Positions 55,528 to 63,895 of a stretch of DNA of 64,000 nt are shown in pieces. Location: contig NZ_OY762229.1 in assembly GCF_963665355.1 (NCBI RefSeq), positions 2,046,001 through 2,110,000 of the forward strand, in the 5' to 3' direction. The notes beneath the pieces were generated by a model. It was not told where the DNA came from. It saw only the letters and a list, made by a program, of their open reading frames with translations, and did not search any database. How positions within the stretch are numbered: position 1 is the stretch's first letter; every line of letters begins with the position of its first letter. A program made the position numbers and the translations under genes. The DNA comes from an uncultured Desulfobacter sp. GTDB taxonomy: Bacteria > Desulfobacterota > Desulfobacteria > Desulfobacterales > Desulfobacteraceae.

Positions 55528-58500
55528 ATGAAACCATTGCAAAAACAGTTGTGGTGCCTGCTTTTGATGGTCTTTCTGACCATTATAAGCAGTTGTAACG
55601 GCGATGATGACAAAGATAACAGCTCAAGTACAGAATCAAACCGTCTGAGCCTGACCATCATGCATGTCAATGATACCCATTCCTATGCAGAGGGGGATTC
55701 TCTTACCCTTGACATTGAAGGGACTGAAACAACTTTTGAGGCGGGCGGTTATCCACGACTGGTTCAAAAGGTGAATGAAATCCGGGCGGAATCGTCTAAT
55801 ACACTGCTGCTGCATGCCGGTGATGCCGTTCAGGGCACTTTGTATTTCACGGCCTATGAAGGAGAAGCCGATTACGAATTCCTCAATGAAATGGGCGTTG
55901 ACGTGATGTGCGTGGGTAACCACGAATTTGACAAAGGACCTGAATATCTTGATAAATTCATTGATTATGCTGATTTTCCCATTATCTCGGCCAATATCGA
56001 TGCCTCAGCAGACGACTACCTGGCCGGGGAAATCGAGCCCTATGTCATTAAGGAATATAACGGGGAAAAGGTGGGGATCATCGGATTGACTACCACAACC
56101 ACCGCCGGAACCTCCAGCCCCGGAAACAATATTGTTTTCAACAATGTTGTCGATGCGGTGAATACCTACGTTGCAGAACTGGAAGGCCGGGGCATCAACA
56201 AAATCATTCTTCTGACCCATTTGGGATATGATGAAGATGTGGAACTGGCCCAGGAGGTTCAAGGTGTAGATATTATAGTCGGCGGTCATTCACACACCCT
56301 TCTGGGCGGCGAGGACCTGAAAAGTTTAGGATTTAGCCCCAGCGGTGACTACCCCACCGCGGTTGAAAACCCTGACGGAGGGAAAACCTATGTTGTGCAG
56401 GCTTATGCACACACTCTGGTTTTAGGAAAGCTGAACGTGGAATTTGATGCGGATGGTGTTGTCACCGGCATTGAGGGCACACCGATTCTCCTGCTGGGTG
56501 AAAATAATATAACCCAGGAAGATGAAAATGGTGATGATGTTGAAGTCACCGGAGAATCCCTTGCCACGGTTCAAACAGTCATCGCCCAAAGCAGTTGCGC
56601 ACAACTTGTTGCTGAAGATGCCGGCGCAGCCACAGCCCTTGAGCCTTACAGTGCCGGTATTGCAGCAAAAGAGGAAGAGGTGGTTGCTTCAGCCTCCTCC
56701 AATCTCTACCACACCCGGGTTCCCTTCACCGACAAATATGCCGAGGGCGTACCTTTGCCCTATGGCAGCTACATTGCGCCCGTTGTGGCAGAAGGCATGC
56801 TCTGGAAAGCCAATGGGGTGGGACAGGCCTGTGATTTCGCTCTGATTAATGCCGGCGGTCCCAGGAAAACCATTCCCAAAGGGGACATTACCATTGCCGA
56901 TGTGTATGAACTGCTGCCCTTTGGGAACACCCTGTTTGCCCTGGAATTAACCGGAGCCCAGTGGAAAGCGGCACTGCAGCTGGGCGTAACCGAGGGGGCT
57001 GACGGTTCCGATACCGGCGGTTATCCCTATGTGGCCGGCTGCCGTTACATTGTGGATGCCCTGACAGATCCGGACAATCCCACGGTCACGGCTGTTCAAA
57101 CCCAGGATGACGACGGCAGCTGGGTTGATATTGATGACGACGAAACATACAGAATCATAACCATCAACTATCTTGCCAATGGCGGTGATTTCTATGATGT
57201 GCTGAAAAATTCCAGCGGATATCGCTACGACACCGGATTTATAGATGCAGAAGTTTTCCAGGAATACGCAGAACACGTTGGTACTCTGGACAGACCCGAT
57301 TCCACCAATGTGATTTATACCACCGGGGCTGTGGTGTTAAAGATGATTGAAACCACGGACATTCACGGTTCGCTGCTGCCCTATGATTTCATTGAGGCCG
57401 AGGCCATCCTTCACTCATTGACCCAGGTCAACACCTATGTGACGGCAGAAAGGGAGAAAGCGTCACAAAGCACCCAGAGCAGCGTTATCCTCCTTGACTG
57501 CGGTGATATTCTCCAGGGTCAGCCCATTGTCAACTACTATAACTATGAAAGAGAGACCCTGGACAACCATATTGTCCCGGACGCCATGAATTACATGGGA
57601 TATGACGCAGGTACCGTGGGCAACCACGATATTGAGCCGGGCAAAAGCGTTTATGATGCCGTCAACTCCCAGTTCAATTTCCCCTGGCTCGCTGCCAACT
57701 GTGTGGATACCACCACCAATGATCCCTATTTCGAGCCCTATACCATTATAGAGAAAAATGGTATCAGGATTGCCGTCCTTGGATTGATTACACCCCAAGT
57801 GCCCTCCTGGCTGCCTGAATCGGTCCGGGAGAATATGGCGTTTGACGACATGATCGAATCGGCACAGGCCTGGGTTCCCTATATCCAGGAGAATGAGGAC
57901 CCGGATCTGATTGTGGGGCTTTTCCACTCCGGAACCGACTATACCTACAGCGGCACTGAAACCTCGGAAAAAAATGAAAACGCATCGGAACTGGTTGCCA
58001 GACAGGTTCCCGGATTTGATATCGTCTTCACGGGCCATGACCACGCAAACCATGCCTATACCGTGGAAAATACCCAAGGCAAAACCGTCTGGATACTGGG
58101 GGCCACCAGTGCAGCCAATTATCTGGCCGATGCAACGGTGGTTCTGACCCCCGATGGTGAGGGATCTTACACCGTGGAGGTGGACGGACTCTATAAGGAT
58201 GCAACGGTGTACGATGTTGACCAGGACATGTACAGCTATTTCAGCTATGCCGAAGATGCCACCAATGAGTATGTGGATGAAGCCATTGGTACGTTCACCG
58301 CATCAACCACATCACGGGATGCCATGTTCGGGGATTCCAGCTTCAATGACCTGATCCATGCGCTGCAGTTCACGGTTGCCCGGGACGTCATTGGCCAGTC
58401 CGTTGAGGTCTCCTTTGCCGCACCGCTCCAGTTTGACAAGACCATTGATGCCGGTACGGTTTATGTGCGTGATATGTACAAATTGTACAAGTATGAAAAC

Positions 58501-59070
58501 ACCTTGTATGTCATGCAGCTGACCGGTGCTGAAATAGACGCCGAACTTGAGTATTCCTATGCAAACTGGACCAACCAGATGACCAGTGCCGATGACCACC
58601 TGATCAACTTCACCTCCATTGATGAAAAGACCGGTGAATATGAACAGGCCACCCGGTACTACAACTACGATTCTGCCGCCGGTATTGTATACACGGTGAA
58701 TGTCAGCCAGCCTGCATATGACAGGGTCTCCATACTGGGTCTGGATGCCGACCTGGACGGTGTGGTTGACGAAGGTTCCGCATGGGACGACACGGCCACC
58801 TACAACTGTGCTGTCAACTCCTATCGGGCCGGCGGCGGTGGCGGCCATTTGACCACCGGTGCCGGCATTGATGAAGATGCACTCTCAGACCGCCAGGTTG
58901 GGGTGACGGCCCGGGATCTGCGTTACTATCTCATCGAAGATATAAAGGCCCAGGGAACCGTAACTCCTATGTCCATCGGAAACTGGGAATTCATACCGGC
59001 AGACTGGGCCGCAGCCGGTGCTGAACGCGATTACGACGTCCTTTATGGCAACAGTGACGGTGATCATTAA
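55528..59070 (+). CDS. Two-module 5'-nucleotidase/cyclic phosphodiesterase lipoprotein
   Basis: A 1180-residue exported protein with two complete metallophosphatase plus 5'-nucleotidase C-terminal modules. The signal ends in ISSC, a lipobox, so it is probably a lipoprotein. Module 1 (about 40-590) has HVNDTHSY, HAGDAVQG, GNHEFD and GGHSH. Module 2 (about 605-1130) has TTDIHGS, GDILQG, GNHDIE and TGHDHANH. Both have the C-terminal nucleotide-binding part (NAGGPRKTIPKGDI in module 1). Known relatives (UshA, CpdB) hydrolyse nucleotides and 2',3'-cyclic nucleotides in the periplasm. Standard members have one module; this length is double. The ATG at 55528 is after AAAGGAGAAGAGTGCA. Confidence 0.93.
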   Translation: MKPLQKQLWCLLLMVFLTIISSCNGDDDKDNSSSTESNRLSLTIMHVNDTHSYAEGDSLTLDIEGTETTFEAGGYPRLVQKVNEIRAESSNTLLLHAGDAVQGTLYFTAYEGEADYEFLNEMGVDVMCVGNHEFDKGPEYLDKFIDYADFPIISANIDASADDYLAGEIEPYVIKEYNGEKVGIIGLTTTTTAGTSSPGNNIVFNNVVDAVNTYVAELEGRGINKIILLTHLGYDEDVELAQEVQGVDIIVGGHSHTLLGGEDLKSLGFSPSGDYPTAVENPDGGKTYVVQAYAHTLVLGKLNVEFDADGVVTGIEGTPILLLGENNITQEDENGDDVEVTGESLATVQTVIAQSSCAQLVAEDAGAATALEPYSAGIAAKEEEVVASASSNLYHTRVPFTDKYAEGVPLPYGSYIAPVVAEGMLWKANGVGQACDFALINAGGPRKTIPKGDITIADVYELLPFGNTLFALELTGAQWKAALQLGVTEGADGSDTGGYPYVAGCRYIVDALTDPDNPTVTAVQTQDDDGSWVDIDDDETYRIITINYLANGGDFYDVLKNSSGYRYDTGFIDAEVFQEYAEHVGTLDRPDSTNVIYTTGAVVLKMIETTDIHGSLLPYDFIEAEAILHSLTQVNTYVTAEREKASQSTQSSVILLDCGDILQGQPIVNYYNYERETLDNHIVPDAMNYMGYDAGTVGNHDIEPGKSVYDAVNSQFNFPWLAANCVDTTTNDPYFEPYTIIEKNGIRIAVLGLITPQVPSWLPESVRENMAFDDMIESAQAWVPYIQENEDPDLIVGLFHSGTDYTYSGTETSEKNENASELVARQVPGFDIVFTGHDHANHAYTVENTQGKTVWILGATSAANYLADATVVLTPDGEGSYTVEVDGLYKDATVYDVDQDMYSYFSYAEDATNEYVDEAIGTFTASTTSRDAMFGDSSFNDLIHALQFTVARDVIGQSVEVSFAAPLQFDKTIDAGTVYVRDMYKLYKYENTLYVMQLTGAEIDAELEYSYANWTNQMTSADDHLINFTSIDEKTGEYEQATRYYNYDSAAGIVYTVNVSQPAYDRVSILGLDADLDGVVDEGSAWDDTATYNCAVNSYRAGGGGGHLTTGAGIDEDALSDRQVGVTARDLRYYLIEDIKAQGTVTPMSIGNWEFIPADWAAAGAERDYDVLYGNSDGDH

Positions 59071-59078
59071 TAAATTCT

Positions 59079-59114
59079 TACCCGGTCACCTCTCCCTCCT
59101 TTTTTGACCGGGTA
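59079..59114 (+). terminator. First terminator after the nucleotidase gene
   Basis: TACCCGGTCA and TGACCGGGTA form a perfect ten-base stem; the 16-base loop holds C and T runs, followed by CCATTTT. It ends the nucleotidase transcript, eight bases beyond its stop. Confidence 0.8.
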
Positions 59115-59121
59115 CCATTTT

Positions 59122-59167
59122 AGTTCTTCCTGCCAATCATGCTCCAACACCACAGGCAGGAAGAACT
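59122..59167. terminator. Second terminator-like hairpin
   Basis: AGTTCTTCCTGCC and GGCAGGAAGAACT form a 13-base perfect stem with a 20-base loop, with short T runs after it. It stands directly after the first terminator and may back it up or stop transcription from the right. Confidence 0.65.
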
Positions 59168-59202
59168 TTATATGAGAGATCGGGTAGGCCTCTGAGATTT
59201 TT

Positions 59203-59234
59203 CAGCTGATATGCCAGGTCAGCCCATGGCTGTT
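59203..59234 (-). repeat. Dispersed repeat, partial copy 2
   Basis: On the minus strand this reads AACAGCCATGGGCTGA and, after a few bases, ATATCAGCTG, the same order as in copy 1 (30627-30717). The 3' part with the ATGAAAGTA inverted repeat is absent. Confidence 0.6.
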
Positions 59235-59315
59235 AGTTGCAAGTTGGGCATAAATAATCTTGATGTTTATCCATCAACCGTGCAATCCTAAATCAAACCG
59301 ATCATCAGGGTTTGG

Positions 59316-59390
59316 GTAAATGCCATTCATTTTAAACAAGGCAGGCTGGTGGGAGTGGTTGAGCTGTTTCGCGCGTTAAATCCCTGGTGA
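59316..59390 (+). pseudogene. Remnant duplicate of the DUF362 gene 3' end
   Basis: These 75 bases translate to VNAIHFKQGRLVGVVELFRA and four more codons before TGA. The intact DUF362 gene ends DAIHFKTGALVGIIERLRSFF. Nucleotide identity is obvious for about 60 bases with scattered changes, so an old tandem duplication carrying the nucleotidase gene between the copies was deleted or eroded to this scrap. Confidence 0.75.
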
Positions 59391-59436
59391 AGAGTATGAC
59401 TTTTTCAACGATTCTTTTTAACTATTGGGGTTTATT

Positions 59437-59973
59437 ATGGAAAATTATGGAACATTTTTCTATTTTCCGTATGCAGAAGACGAAGTTTATGAAAAGTTTA
59501 GACGTGAAGCCCAATTTCCTGTCAGTGTTGACATTGTTAATGACGCCAACTGTGAGTTTGAGACTGTACTGACAATTAGACAGACTCATCCAACGCTTTA
59601 TCTGAAAAGCATATTAATTCAGGGAACAGATTTGGGAAAGGCCATAACTGACAGCGTCAAATGTAAGACAGGCTTGGTTAAAGCCAGAGAAGAATATCCT
59701 TTTTATAAAAACAGCACGTCAAATCCAAGATATATCCAAACCGTACTGGGAGATTTTAATGGCTATTTTCTCCAGGAAGATAAATTGTCAGATTTTTTAT
59801 TGGCTATTGATGATGTCGGCCTTGAATGTTATTGTTTTGCACATGAGCTTTCTAAATTTCCGTCACGAAATTTTTCATGGAATTTGTTAGGTGTTGTTCT
59901 GACAACTGATAAAGATGGCGAAGGCCGGGTTGGTTTAGATAAAAAACTGCTGAAACAGATTTCGCCAGGATAA
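59437..59973 (+). CDS. Hypothetical protein
   Basis: A 178-residue protein I cannot assign. It begins MENYGTFFYFPYAEDEVYEK, has mixed charge and no signal peptide, cysteine motif or membrane helix. ATG 59437 is six bases after TTGGGG; the frame can be extended back four codons to TTG 59425, which is less likely. The base composition is more AT-rich than the surrounding genes. It stands alone between a pseudogene scrap and a histidine-kinase remnant, so it may be transferred DNA. Confidence 0.6.
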   Translation: MENYGTFFYFPYAEDEVYEKFRREAQFPVSVDIVNDANCEFETVLTIRQTHPTLYLKSILIQGTDLGKAITDSVKCKTGLVKAREEYPFYKNSTSNPRYIQTVLGDFNGYFLQEDKLSDFLLAIDDVGLECYCFAHELSKFPSRNFSWNLLGVVLTTDKDGEGRVGLDKKLLKQISPG

Positions 59974-59985
59974 CTCTAACAGACA

Positions 59986-60341
59986 GTTGAACCTAAAATC
60001 CTCGATTTAAATGACACCATCAAAGGGATGCTCAAAATGTTAGAGCGTTTAACCGGTGAAAATATTGATTTCGCCTGGTTGCCCAGGACAGGGTTGTGAC
60101 CGGTCAGGATTGACCCTTCTCAAATTGATCAAATTCTGGCTAATTTAAGTATCAACGCCCGTAATGACATCACAGACGTCGGAAAAGTGACCATTGAAAC
60201 CGATAATGTGATATTTGATGAAAAATATTGCCAAGGAAATCAAGAGTTCAGGCCGGTGAATATGTTTTGCTTGGTGTCAGCGATGATGGCTGCGGTATGG
60301 ACAAAGAGGTCATGAAAAATCTTTTTCCAGAGACAATCTAA
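59986..60341 (+). pseudogene. Histidine kinase (ATPase domain) remnant
   Basis: The frame reads VEPKILDLNDTIKGMLKMLE, then a premature TGA where the family has Trp (near 60099), then PVRIDPSQIDQILANLSINA with the N-box, and, after a frameshift near 60252, GEYVLLGVSDDGCGMD with the G1 box. It then ends at TAA. It is the middle of a hybrid histidine kinase catalytic domain; the dimerisation and receiver parts are missing. It cannot be functional. Confidence 0.85.
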
Positions 60342-60417
60342 GCGCTAAGGTAAGAGTGGCATTGGACCAGCGGGTGAAAACCTTGAAACCAAGTACGTGA
60401 ATCCGCCGCCCAATAAG

Positions 60418-61096
60418 CTATACACAAGACTCCCCGTCACGCCGTCGCTGCCGTCGTTCATTGAGGCCCAGGCCCACCATTGCCAAAGCTGCAAAGGCCG
60501 CCCCCATATAGAAAGTGAAGGCTGCGCCGAAACGATTCCACAACAGCCCGGCCCCGGCACTGGCGATCAACATGGCGATGCCGCTGACCAGGTTAAAAAA
60601 GCCAAAGGCCGTACCCCGCAGATCGACCGGGGAGGCATCGGCAACCATTCTCGCAAGCAATCCCTGGGTAATACCCAAATGCGGCACCCCGAATCTCGGC
60701 CGGTGCGATGTCGGCCACCAGCGCATCCCGTGGCGCACCCCGCACACCTTTCCCCGCCCGATCCAACATGCGTGCCGTGAGGACGACACCCGCCGTGGGT
60801 GCAACGGCGAACAACGGCTTGGTTAACGCCCCCAAAGCGTAACCCAGGACAGCCAGGGCCTTGCGCTTGCCCAGATAGTCGCTGAGTGCGCCTGAGAATA
60901 CTTTGACGATGAGGGCTGTGGACTCGGCCAGACCTTCTATCAAGCCGACGGTGAACATGGTTGTGCCCAAGGTGCCGACCAGAAACAGAGGCAGCAGGCT
61001 GTGAATAATCTCGGACGAGATGTCCATGAACATGCTCACCAGGCCGAGGGCCCAAATACCGGCTGGGATACGCTTAAAAGGGGTGTTCGTGCTCAT
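60418..61096 (-). pseudogene. Major facilitator transporter, internally deleted and frameshifted
   Basis: From ATG 61096 the minus-strand frame reads a normal MFS N-terminus: GIWALGLVSMFMDISSEIIH, then DRAGKGVRGAPRDALVADIA and EIRGAAFG near residue 147. The frame then breaks, and a second frame continues ITQGLLARMVADASPVDLRG, TAFGFFNLVSGIAM and a C-terminal helix up to the stop at 60418. About 170 residues, that is several membrane helices, are missing between the halves. Both halves end with RGxAFG, so recombination between similar codons or loss at that repeated motif is possible. Last of the ABC operon. Confidence 0.85.
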
Positions 61097-61099
61097 AAC

Positions 61100-61645
61100 T
61101 TATTCCGGACTCCCATGACGCTGTTTTGTTTTGTTCAAAATCATCAGTCCGATGAACAGTAAGGGCATCCCCCCCGCCACCGGCAGCACTCTGCCCGCCT
61201 GAAGCACCGGCTTCTGCCGGACATGAAACTGGACGGTCGGGCTGGTGTACACCTGGCGGCCGCTGCGGTCTGTGGTGCTGACCACCACACGGTAGTCGCC
61301 GCCCTTGATCAGCCGCATGGGCCAATCGGTCCGCAAGGATTCACCCGGTTTCAGGCCGGCCCAGGTAACCGCCTTGTGGGCGCTCCAGTCCTCCAGGTCC
61401 ACCGGCTGCTCATTGCCCGGGTCGATTTCAACCATGCTGATCCAGGCCACCAGACCCCCCATGGGTGATGATCCCGTGTTGGTTATGGTACTCCGGAATT
61501 TCAGGTTGTCCCCCATTACCGGTGTGGCCGGATTTTTTACATCAGACGCCAGGCTGAGCGAAACAGGGGGCTGGGCCGCCGCTGAAATGGACGCGGACAG
61601 CAGTATCAAAGCAATGACAGTACATAATTTTTTCAATATTTTCAT
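61100..61645 (-). CDS. Exported Ig-like protein with C-terminal membrane helix
   Basis: A 181-residue protein with a signal peptide (MKILKKLCTVIALILLSAS, cleavage probably after AAA near 24), a middle of beta strands like CARDB/Ig domains (LKFRSTITNTGSSPMGGLVA), and a membrane helix near 155-172 followed by a basic tail. It may be an extracytoplasmic partner of the ABC exporter. Starts at ATG 61645; it lies 12 bases after the permease and three before the MFS pseudogene. Confidence 0.72.
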   Translation of the reverse strand: MKILKKLCTVIALILLSASISAAAQPPVSLSLASDVKNPATPVMGDNLKFRSTITNTGSSPMGGLVAWISMVEIDPGNEQPVDLEDWSAHKAVTWAGLKPGESLRTDWPMRLIKGGDYRVVVSTTDRSGRQVYTSPTVQFHVRQKPVLQAGRVLPVAGGMPLLFIGLMILNKTKQRHGSPE

Positions 61646-61657
61646 GATAAAACCCCC

Positions 61658-62413
61658 TTATTGAAAATCGGGCCGTCCGGCGCTGCGCCGGGCCAGGATC
61701 AGGCAGCCCGCCAGCCAGGCAATGACCAGAAAGAGCCTGGTCGTCTGGACTGAAAACGGTTCACTGTCAATAATGACGCTGTCAAAGGTGTTGAGGGCTC
61801 CTGCAAAGGGGTTGACGGCGTCAAGGCTTTTGCCGATGACTGTGCTGCGCAGGCCCGGTCCGATCAACAGCGGACTTGCGGAAAGCATCAGCAGAGTGAC
61901 CGTGGTGAGCAGCGATGTCATGACGCTGCCCGTACGGGCCGACAGTGACATGGCCAGGTAGCCGAATCCAAGCACCACCGGGGTGCCGAACAGGGCTAAA
62001 TAAAACAGGGCCGAACCCAGATTCTGGCCACCGGCACCCACGGCCCAAAGATAGGGGACACTGGTCGCGAACATGACCCCCCAGGCGGTTAGCAGGCCCA
62101 ATACCTTTCCGGCCAGCAAGGCGTCGGGGGCAATGGGCGCGCACAACAGGGGCACCAGGGTGCCGCGCTCCTTTTCCCCGGCATAGGCATCGCTTCCCAA
62201 AATCGCAGCCAGCAGTGCACCAACGGCCATGACCGTTCCGGCCATCATATAGACCACCTGGGCGTTGTCGAGCAGACTCAATTCGGTGTTGCTCACCAGA
62301 AGCAGGCTGAAGGCCGACAGCAGGCCGCTGAAGGTCAGCAGCCACACCATCCCCCTTTGGCTTCTCAGCATCTGTGCGCTTTCTTTCCGGGCAATAATCC
62401 AGGTTGTGTTCAT
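61658..62413 (-). CDS. ABC-2-type transporter permease
   Basis: A 251-residue membrane protein with about six hydrophobic helices. The N-terminal IIARKESAQMLRSQRGMVWL is typical of ABC-2 and NosY-like permeases, and DAYAGEKERGTLVPLLCAP is the conserved cytoplasmic loop that meets the ATPase. It starts at ATG 62413, overlapping the ATPase stop by one base (TAATG). Substrate unknown; relatives export polysaccharides, drugs, copper-related factors or antimicrobial peptides. Confidence 0.88.
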   Translation of the reverse strand: MNTTWIIARKESAQMLRSQRGMVWLLTFSGLLSAFSLLLVSNTELSLLDNAQVVYMMAGTVMAVGALLAAILGSDAYAGEKERGTLVPLLCAPIAPDALLAGKVLGLLTAWGVMFATSVPYLWAVGAGGQNLGSALFYLALFGTPVVLGFGYLAMSLSARTGSVMTSLLTTVTLLMLSASPLLIGPGLRSTVIGKSLDAVNPFAGALNTFDSVIIDSEPFSVQTTRLFLVIAWLAGCLILARRSAGRPDFQ

Positions 62414-63345
62414 TATGCCACCTCCTGTGTATCATGTCTCTTATGGTTTGTGTACTGCATGTAAATTTCTTCCAGACGGGAGGCCTCGGAACGGATTTCC
62501 ATAATCTTCCAGCCACGTCGCCACAACTCACCCCAAAGCGGGGAGAGTTCCTGGGACGGCTTGACCTGGACCTGAATGCGCCACCAGCTGCCTTGGTTGC
62601 CCAACACGGTTATCCCGGCCGGAAGTTTGTCTGTGTCCGGTTCTGACTCCAGGCGCAGGCGGTACCGTTGACCGCCTCCCTGTTCGGACAGCAGATCTAC
62701 GAGCGAACCTTCGAGCCGGGTCCGGCCGTTGTCGATGATTCCGATCCGGCTGCACAGGCGGTCCACATCGTCCAGCACATGGGTACACAGCAACACGCCT
62801 CTTTTTCTGTCGGACGCGAATTCCACCAGCAGATCATGAAGCTCGTGCCTGCCCTTGGGGTCCAATCCGTTGGTGGGTTCATCCAGAATCAACAGCTTGG
62901 GACGGGACACTAAGGCCCGGGCGACTGCCAGACGCTGCTTCATGCCCCGGGAATATGTCCCGATGGGACGGTGCGCCTCTTTGCCGAGTCCGACCTTTTC
63001 CAGCATCGTCTCTTGATCCCGGCCGGTCGATTCGTAACCATAAAAGCTGCCGTACCATTCAAGATAGTCCGATGCCGCCATCCAATCGTAAAATCCGGAT
63101 TTTTCCGGCATGACACCTATGGAACGGCGAATGGCAACGGCGTTGTCGGCCGGGTCGCTTCCCAGCACACGGATACGGCCGCTTTGCCGGGAACGCAGCC
63201 CCAGAAGGGAGAAAATGGTGGTAGATTTGCCGGCTCCGTTCGGTCCCAGCAGCCCATAAATTTCTCCGGGCGCAAGGTGCATATCAATGCCTTTAAGAAT
63301 TTCTCTGCCTTCGACAGTTAATCGAAGATTCTCTATACTGATCAT
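62413..63345 (-). CDS. ABC transporter ATP-binding protein
   Basis: A 310-residue ATPase. Walker A is GPNGAGKST (about 34-42), Q-loop in GVMPEKSGFYDW, signature YSRGMKQRL in place of LSGGQ (about 132-140), Walker B LLILDEPTNGLDP (about 151-163) and H-loop CTHVLDD. The C-terminal 80 residues are a small extra domain usual for ABC-2 exporter ATPases. It starts at ATG 63345, overlapping the stop of the cysteine protein upstream by four bases. Confidence 0.93.
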   Translation of the reverse strand: MISIENLRLTVEGREILKGIDMHLAPGEIYGLLGPNGAGKSTTIFSLLGLRSRQSGRIRVLGSDPADNAVAIRRSIGVMPEKSGFYDWMAASDYLEWYGSFYGYESTGRDQETMLEKVGLGKEAHRPIGTYSRGMKQRLAVARALVSRPKLLILDEPTNGLDPKGRHELHDLLVEFASDRKRGVLLCTHVLDDVDRLCSRIGIIDNGRTRLEGSLVDLLSEQGGGQRYRLRLESEPDTDKLPAGITVLGNQGSWWRIQVQVKPSQELSPLWGELWRRGWKIMEIRSEASRLEEIYMQYTNHKRHDTQEVA

Positions 63346-63752
63346 GGCATAATACTCCTAATTTTATTCTCAAACCGGTAGCCGCAATGGCCGCCGCACA
63401 GGCGAATTTCCTCAATATCCCGTTGGTCAATAGGGAAGACCTTGCAGGCACCGGGACGACACACCCCATAGACAAGACATTTTCCCTGCTTTGTCAGTGC
63501 AGGACAGGTAAAAAGCAAATTGCAGCAGGTTCCGCATTGCCTGCAGTTGCCACGGCGGATAGAAAGCTGGGTTTGAACGTATCGTTTTTTGAAATGAACC
63601 AGCCGGAAGCGCCGGATCTTCCCGGTGCCGTGAAGAACAATGCGGCTGTCGGTGAAAACCCGGGCGACAGCGCCGGCCAACCGGTCAAATGAGGCGGTCA
63701 AAACGGAAGTCCGGCCGGCCCATCTATCTATATTTAAACCAAGTGATTTCAT
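63342..63752 (-). CDS. Small YkgJ-like cysteine protein
   Basis: A 136-residue protein with CRQCGTCCNLLFTCPAL, CLVYGVCRPGACKVFP and LCGGHCGY in its second half, eight or more cysteines that could bind iron-sulfur or zinc. The family resemblance to YkgJ is by the CxxCC pattern. It is the first gene of the ABC operon (four-base overlap with the ATPase). The N-terminal part is not recognised. Its start is ATG 63752, 52 bases from the dispersed repeat. Confidence 0.7.
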   Translation of the reverse strand: MKSLGLNIDRWAGRTSVLTASFDRLAGAVARVFTDSRIVLHGTGKIRRFRLVHFKKRYVQTQLSIRRGNCRQCGTCCNLLFTCPALTKQGKCLVYGVCRPGACKVFPIDQRDIEEIRLCGGHCGYRFENKIRSIMP

Positions 63753-63804
63753 ATTTGTTCCTGTTGTAATAACTGCTGATCGTTTCAGATCCCGGATACC
63801 GACT

Positions 63805-63895
63805 ATGAAAGTACCAATAAGTTGTTAAATTACTTTCATGTTTTGTTCTGGGGTTAAGCCTAAGTGTTGATAGACCAGGTCGGCCCATGGTCGTT
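63805..63895 (-). repeat. Dispersed 91 bp repeat, copy 3
   Basis: The reverse complement of copy 1 (30627-30717), of the same 91-base length. The 45 bases around AACAAAACATGAAAGTAA and CTTATTGGTACTTTCAT are almost unchanged, whereas the middle has diverged. It overlaps the last base of the uppP-like stop codon and lies in front of the cysteine protein gene. Confidence 0.75.

Noticed and set aside
55528-59070. Two adjacent nucleotidase genes fused by a sequencing error
   Set aside because: The linker around residue 600 is in frame, contains no start or Shine-Dalgarno, and the second module lacks a signal peptide, so a single chain is more likely.
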